From Nigrospora sphaerica (taxonomy: Eukaryota; Ascomycota; Sordariomycetes; Amphisphaeriales; Apiosporaceae), in assembly GCA_018287875.1 (NCBI GenBank), contig JAGVVL010000001.1, forward strand, positions 4,278,001 to 4,342,000: 64,000 nucleotides of DNA, read 5' to 3'. A model generated the notes under the pieces. The model worked only from the letters and a program-made list of their open reading frames with translations, had not been told where the DNA came from and made no database searches. The position numbers and the translations under genes are program-made. Shown here piece after piece: positions 58,256 to 64,000 of the stretch. Numbering within the stretch: the stretch's first letter is position 1; each line of letters starts with the position of its first letter.

Positions 58256-61200
58256 ATGCTGTACCCGATCTACTCGCGCGAGGACGCGCTTAACCGCATT
58301 CGCGAGTGGGAGGTCCTCCCCGCCTGTCACTCTGTCTTTCGTTTTGGACACTCCGGCGGCCCTTTGTCCCGGAACGCCGACGACGATCTTGTCGTTTCCT
58401 TGTGCGTCCCGCATCCTGGTCGGCGCTCTATCGGGCCTCGCTCGGCTGCCTCGGGCGTTGCTAACCCTCCCCTCTAGCCCCAATGCCTTTTGTTGCAACA
58501 GTGTCACGACCGGCGCTGTTGATCCCTCTCTGAACTGTGAGGGTGCCGGCAAGTGCGGGATCTGCGCCATTGATCATCGCAAATGTGTCGCCGTTTGTGT
58601 TGCCCTTTGCCCGCGACTGTGTTGCGATGGCTGACGCGTTTAGATTCCCGAGGAATTGGTCGGTGCCGGCCGCGTCCTCACCGCTGGCATCGCCCATCTT
58701 CGCGTCCTTCAATACCGCGGTACCCACATGGGCCAGGTGGGCAGTTCCAATTGGAACTGGCGATACGTCCAAGCCTATGGGTCGCTCAAGACGGTCTACC
58801 ACGAGGCGGCGATGGCTTTCCGCCTATGCTGCAATGAGGAGGACATTGCCGTCTTCCAGGAGCGCAAGGAACAGAAAAAGCGCGAAGCCGCCAACTCCCT
58901 CGCCGTTGTTGAGGCGCAGAGCCAGCGCCGGTTCGTCCAATTACAAACGGACATCCTCGCCGTGAGTTTCCCTCCTTTCGCCGCCGCGTCGGCGTACTGG
59001 TTCTAATCGTGTTCCGGTAGGGCGCCCATGGCCAACGGGAGCCTGTCAGTGCTGAGGAGTACCAGCGGCGATACACCCTCGCCCTTCCTGTCGGCGATCG
59101 CAGTGCCGATAGCCTGTCCCGCCTTATCGCGCACTGCGAGGAACTTTATCGCCTAACCGTCGACAACTACGACGACAAGCTGTACCGCTGGGCGCCTGGA
59201 TACCATTTTCTCGCGGGCGAGGCCACATCGGATATCGATTGGCAGCGTCGGTTCAAACGATCGCAGAAAAAGGTGCTGCGAGGGTTGATTCGTGGTTTGG
59301 TGTCAACCACGCCCGGCGGGAGAAACATGGTAAGAGCCGCGTTGCTCGAGCAGGTCCCGCCGCCCCTGGTCGCCGTACCCCGGTGAGTCCTCCCCGTCTT
59401 CGTTTTGACGCGACCGGTCCTTAGTTAACACTTCCGGTAGGGTAGCAAGGCGTCTGTCCGCCGATCCCATTCCGACGCACGAGTCGACTCCGCCGGGCCT
59501 TCGTCGCCCTTCACGCCAGTCCCCGCCGCGATGCCTGGCGATGAATCGCCTTCCGACGACGAGGACTCTGACGACGACGCCTCGAGCCTGGGTGCGGACA
59601 CTGACGACGATGGCGAGTACGTCCAGTCGCCGTCCGGTCGCAGCTCTCCTTCCGGCTCCAGTGCCCGTCCTGGCCCCTCCGGCCGGGGTGGCTCGGGCGC
59701 GCCTGCGCTAGAGGATCGCGACCTGCTGTCCTCTGCTGCGTCCCTGTCGGACGCGCCGATGTCCTCTGCGCCGGCCTCTCGGGTCCAGCGCTCCACTCGT
59801 GCTGCGACACCCTGGCCCTCCAGCCCTGCCTCCGGCGTCCGCTCTGCTAGCGGTGCTCCCTCCGCTAGCGGCGCCTCCTCGATGGTGGAGTGGCGGGCCG
59901 AGCGGCGGATCCATCTCACGATGATCTCCAATACCTGTCCTCTGCCTGAGAAGCCTTGGTCCGCGGAGGAGTATCGCGACTGCGTCGCCGCGCGCTTGGA
60001 ACTGTGGCATAAGTTCGACCAGGTCCCCACGACCGTCGCCGAGCCACCTCATTCGTCCGCTCGTGACCAGAAACTCATTGAGTTTCGCGATTTGGTTCCC
60101 CGCCCTTCCGAGGTTGGAGGCCACCATAATCCTGTCGCAATGTACGACGTTTACCATACTGCCCGACGCGGTTTCGAGACCTGGCTTCGACGTCTACACC
60201 CCTTGCCTTCGTCCGGCGGCTCGCTGCCGTCCCCTCTCGTCGCCGGCGAACGGCCAGCGTACTTACAGCGCCTCTCCGGGCTATGGCAAGGCGAGTACGA
60301 CCCGTTCGCTTCGCCTAAGCGGGTAAACTTCAGCATGCCCGGCGACGGCGGTCGCGACGTTTCCTCGCTGGACAGTAGCCGCTCTGGTTCCGATGTCGTG
60401 GACGGTCTGGACTCGTGCGGCCCTTCCTCTCCCTTGAGCGCGGTCGCCGACCCAGATGCGTCCGACGGCGGCAACGCCCTGTCCGTTGGCTCCGACACCG
60501 GCGGTGACCGCTCCCCTAGCCCTGATGGCGATGTTGACATGGTCTCGGGGGCACTGACGCGTCGGCGCAAATGCCGCCACCCGCGCAAGCTCTTGCCCCG
60601 ACCGGCCCGTCCGTGGACCCACACTGGACTGCCGAGCAATGGGCGCTCGCCCGCCGACGGGCCATGAACCGCATCCTCGAGCTGTATCCTGACCCCGCTC
60701 CCCCTGTCAGCGTTACCGCCTTCCGGGATGTCCTTTGGGCCCGGCACTTCAGTCTCCACTCGGCGAACCGCGAGATAGACACGGCTATGCGCTGGGATTC
60801 CCATCCCGCGCCGCCTAGTGTTCAGCACACGCGAGACACTGAGAACCTCGACGTGGCCACCATCACGCTCTCGGCGACGGCTGACGTCCTTGGTTGTGCT
60901 CCCCGAGCTGGCCATCTCTCTCTGGCTCGGCTTGCCCAGGCCGGCGGACGATCGCATGTCCTGCGCCGCTTCCCGATCGACGCTACCCGCCCCGATCCCA
61001 TTGGAGCCGGGTACACACCCCGGTACGTCTCCGAGATCGTGACTAGCCTTCCGGCGGCGGCTCCTCCCCCTGCCGTTTAAGGACTGGTCCCCGGCCGCAA
61101 TGGAGGAGTACTACAACAGCGCCTTCTCGTCACTCGGCTTGCGACGGATCAACGTCCTCGGTGGCATCGCTCCGCCCGCCGTCTCGCCGTCCTCGTCGAC

Positions 61201-61309
61201 CCGAGGTGCCAAACGTCGCCGCTCTGCCGCCGACGACGCGGCTCACGGTCCCTCGGCTGGACCCCTCCTTCGCGACGCCTTCGCCCGTCTCGCCGCTAGG
61301 TCGCCCTGA
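58256..61309 (+). CDS. Unrecognised multi-exon gene antisense to gypsy pol
   Basis: A CT-rich leader ends in GACAATG. Exons fit as 58256-58401, 58478-58592, 58644-58961, 59021-59329 (or 59382), then 59441 onward. Introns of 51-111 nt have GTGCGT/GTTTGT/GTGAGT starts, GCTAAC, GCTGAC, TCTAAT or GTTAAC branches and TAG ends, and preserve phase. The product starts MLYPIYSREDALNRIREWEV and has a Cys cluster (FCCNSV, LNCEGAGKCGICAIDHRKC, residues about 53-86), a charged helix (EDIAVFQERKEQKKREAANS), an acidic Ser/Asp-rich segment (DESPSDDEDSDDDAS), then EEYRDCVAARLELWHKFDQV and WTAEQWALARRRAMNRILEL. Frame breaks occur at G5 60547-60551 and C5 61066-61070. It ends KRRRSAADDAAHG...RLAARSP. No family recognised; the Cys cluster and basic/acidic tracts suggest a nuclear, nucleic-acid-linked protein. 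Confidence 0.6.
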
Positions 61310-61478
61310 CGCGTCACCTAGTTTGCCGTCCCCTCATCCGCTGCGTCCTGCGCTTTGGCGGATCCTCGTCGCCCGTACGCCGCCTAGCGGACCTCCTGCG
61401 TCCTACTCTGCATGCCGCGTGCGACCTTCCACAGCAATTGCATGGCTTAGCTCCGTGTACTTCTAGGCCCTGGCCTCG

Positions 61479-64000
61479 TTAATTGATCTGCTGCGCTTCG
61501 CGCCCCGCCACTCCGTGATTTCCTGTGCTCGGAGGGCGATCGTCGTCCCATTTACGGTGGGACCGCCGCTTACGATAGCGTGCCACGATCTTCGGCGCGT
61601 TCTCCAGGTTCGCCTCTGGCTCCCAGGTGTTATATTCCACCGGCCAGCCCATCCATTTCACGAGGTACTCCGCCCCTCGGGCGGTCGTCCTGTGTCGGAG
61701 GATATCCTCGACCTCCCACTCCTCTTGGTCCTCCACCAGTCCTGGGAGTGCCTCATGGTCCCCGGAGGCCTTGCCAGTCCATGGCTCCAACGATGACACT
61801 GGGAACACGTCGTGTATCCGTTCGTACTGCGAGGGCAGGGCGACCCTGTAGGCCACCTTACCAATCCTCTCCGTGACCTTTACCCGAATGTACGTCGGGG
61901 CGAGCTTCGCACCGCACTTAAATCGGAACCGCTTCGTCGAGAGGCCTACCCACTGACCTGGTTGGAACTCTTGGTCCTGGTGCCTTCGGTCGTAGCCCTT
62001 TTGTTGGGCTTTCACTGCGACGTCCCAGTGTTCTCTCATACGCGCGCGGACCTCTCGGCTCTTCTGTAGCCGTTCTAACACGCCCGCGCTCCGAAAGCGT
62101 TCTGCTTGGGGGCGAACTCCGTCATCCTCGGGTGAAATCCATACAGCGCCTCAAACGGTGACACCCCGATGGAGTCGTGGCGGCGGTTATTATAGGCGAA
62201 CTCGGCTTCGTGTAGCCCGGATGCCCATGTCGCCTCGTCGCAACACGTGCGTAACCACTTCTCTAGTGTTTGGTGCGTTCTCTCTGTCTGCCCGTCCGTT
62301 TGGGGATGGTACGCCGTGCTCAGCCGGCGTTTCGTTGCCCTTGCCTCGCACCACTCTTGCCAGAACCGGCTCGTGAGTAGGGAGTCCCTATCGCTCACAA
62401 TCCCGAGGGGCGTCCCGTACCGGCATTCCACTTCCTTATACAGGATATGGGCTAACTCTGCCGCAGTTAGGGTTTTCCTCGTGGGTAGGAACAGTGCCAT
62501 CTTCGTGAATCGGTCCACGATGACTAACACGGCGTCGCAGGCGTCGCCCTCGGGTCGGCAGCTGATCGGCAGCCCAGTGATGAAGTCCATGCTAATCTCT
62601 TGCCAGGGTCCCTCGGGTAGCGGTAGGGATTGGAGTAGGCCGTACGGTTTGTGCCTTGGTCTCCTTGCTCCCTGGCACTCCTGGCATGACTCTGCGTACT
62701 GTCGCACCTCCTCGGCGATCGCGGGCCAGTGGAACTTCCTCGTGAGCAGCTCTAAGGTCTTATTCGCGCCTAGGTGTCCCGCCCTGGGGTCATCGTGGTG
62801 TTGGTGGAGTAGTTGGGCCCTTAACGCTCCCTCATTAGGGATGACTAGCCTTCCTTTAAATCGGAGGGCTCCTTCCTCGTCTAGGTGGTACCCCGCAGCT
62901 TGGCCTTGCCGCGCCTTCTCCATTCGTTCCGCGATGTCCCGGTCCTGGGGTTGTAGCCCCCGAATGAGCTGGTAGAACGCCTCAGTGGGCTTATCCGCCC
63001 AAGTGGTCTCGTTTCTTGCCACGCTTCGAGCCACTGCTCTCGGGAGCACCTGTCCCCCCACCGGCCTCGTCGATCACTGCTCGGCGCCTCGTCGTGGGTG
63101 GCCCTCCTGGCCTTGTGCCCGGGTTACCGGGGCAAGGACCGCGTCCCCCTGGCCACCCGCCGACCTTTTGTCTGTGTGCGTCACCATCGCCCGCACCGCC
63201 CCCACGTACGTCGCGGTCCCGACGTTTCTCGTGGTGCTGATCCTTGCCACCTGGTGTCGGACCTCGGCCGGCAGCTGGTCGACGAGTGCCAGTTTCATTG
63301 CTAGTGACGGAATCACGTCGTGGTAGCTGATCTCCCCAGCCATGTAGTCTGGTCGCCGCGATAGCGGATCCGCCGGGTTCGTGGCCCCCTTCCGATATTC
63401 CATATCGAAGTCAAAATGCGAGAGCCTGTACACCCATCTTGCGAGGCGGCCTCGTAAGTCTCTCGCCGGTGCTTCCACGACCCCTTTCAGTGCCTGGTGG
63501 TCGGTCCAGACCGTGAACTTGGCGCTCAGCCCCTCAAGGTAGTGTCTCCAATGCTCGAGTGATTCGACAATCGCTAGCAGTTCCTTTTGGCCCGTGGCCC
63601 AGTTCAGCTCGGGCGCCGTGAGTTTCCGCGACCAGTAGGCGACTGGCCTCCACTCGCCACCTCCTTGTTTCTGTGATAGGATGCCTGAGACTGCCCTATC
63701 ACTCGCGTCTGTCTCGACCCTGCTAGTTTTCTCCGGGTCCCAGTGTCGGAGCACCGTCGCCGAAGTGAACGCGTGCCTTAGCTCTTCGAACGCCTTCTGT
63801 GCGTCCAGGGGCCACTGGAACGGGCCCTTCTTCCGGCCGGCCTCCATGCCTTTCAGTAGCGCCGTAATCGGTGCCGTGATATGCGAGTACTTCGCAATGA
63901 ACTTCCTATAGAAGTTGGTGAACCCTAGGAACACTTGGATGTCCCGGTACGACTCAGGAGGCTGCCATTCCTGCACGGCTATCACTCGTTTCGGGTCCAT
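61479..64000 (-). pseudogene. Gypsy pol: RT end, RNase H, integrase, chromodomain
   Basis: Entering from the window edge: RT thumb (FLGFTNFYRKFIAKYSHITA) and RNase H (RVETDASDRAVSGILSQ, KELLAIVESLEHWRHYLEG, FTVWTDHQALKG). An in-frame TGA at 63074 replaces a likely CGA. Integrase has an HHCC finger (HHDDPRAGHLG ... CQEC) and a DDE core (ISMDFITGLP, IVSDRDSLLTS, TDGQTERTHQTLE). A one-base deficit at a G5 run (62108-62112 on the plus strand) breaks the frame before VLERLQKSREVRARM, the GPY/F-like part. Last comes a chromodomain (WEVEDILRHRTTARGAEYLV, KWMGWPVEYNTWEPEANL). Only two lesions are visible in 840 codons, so this copy is young compared with the AT-rich block. Confidence 0.88.

Larger units (their letters stand above)
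57551..64000 (-). mobile_element. Ty3/gypsy chromovirus, 3' part (truncated by window end)
   Basis: The pol order RT, RNase H, integrase, chromodomain is diagnostic of Ty3/gypsy chromoviruses. The inferred left (3') border is 57551, where pogo copy 2 is interrupted by TGTAACGG. GGATC at 57546-57550 would be one half of a 5-bp duplication. The element then spans at least 6.4 kb, with an unusually long stretch of about 3.7 kb between the pol stop (61479) and the 3' LTR, occupied by a plus-strand gene. The border and LTR assignments are inference; the other LTR lies outside the window. Confidence 0.7.

Noticed and set aside
57926..60957. Minus-strand open frames (for example 57926-58570, 59425-60030, 60151-60957) as extra gypsy genes
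   Set aside because: They are shadows in GC-rich DNA. The plus strand shows phase-preserving introns with branch points and better protein-like composition.
1..64000. CRISPR arrays, bacterial operons or ribosome binding sites
   Set aside because: The window is fungal nuclear DNA; no spaced direct repeats or prokaryotic gene organisation are present.

Overview
The window is nuclear DNA of a filamentous ascomycete (Pezizomycotina). The evidence is short GT-AG introns with CTGAC/CTAAC-type branch points, a HET-domain gene remnant, Tad/I-type LINEs, pogo/Fot1 and Ty3/gypsy chromovirus elements, and RIP-like damage (CAG/CAA to TAG/TAA and TGG to TAG at Gln/Trp codons, plus an 18 kb AT-rich block). 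It looks like an accessory, repeat-dominated compartment with one small island of host-type genes.

Layout. 1-4.5 kb holds two decayed host genes: a subtilisin-like protease remnant (+) and a C-terminally membrane-anchored protein remnant (-). 4.55-9.39 kb is LINE copy A (-). 9.4-21.6 kb is the gene island: a small secreted Cys protein (-), a probable ABM-type protein (-), a secreted HExxH metalloprotease (-), and, divergent from it, a very large secreted GH55-like beta-1,3-glucanase (+). 21.66-27.36 kb is a second LINE family, copy C (+), with a clean 15-bp target-site duplication and an (AC)n tail. 28.08-32.91 kb is LINE copy B (+), nearly identical to A. 34.4-35.9 kb is a decayed HET gene split by a 221-bp LTR-like insertion. 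35.92-37.78 kb is a near-intact pogo/Fot1 transposon. 37.8-55.9 kb is an AT-rich, RIP-degraded gene desert with islands of young, GC-rich LTR-like elements, a MITE and transposon scraps. 55.95-57.55 kb is a RIP-damaged pogo copy, interrupted by a 5'-TGTAACGG boundary. 57.55-64 kb is a Ty3/gypsy chromovirus (-), cut by the window edge.

Main results. (1) The target-site duplications of LINEs A and B are swapped between the two copies. The 18.7 kb between them, with the whole gene island and LINE C, has therefore been inverted by recombination between inverted LINE copies, or the assembly has flipped it. (2) Between the gypsy pol end and its inferred 3' LTR lies about 3.7 kb with an intron-containing gene on the opposite strand, a possible captured or antisense accessory gene of the retrotransposon. 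(3) A 212-234 bp TGTAAGG...CCTTACA element with exact 5-bp duplications occurs in four intact and at least two RIP-degraded copies, giving a relative clock for the region.

Three of the four island genes encode secreted proteins (metalloprotease, beta-glucanase, small Cys protein). Joint action on a host or competitor cell wall is a reasonable inference but is not shown by the sequence. Several reading frames in the transposons and in the antisense gene break by one base at homopolymer runs, so some 'pseudogene' breaks could be base-calling errors.
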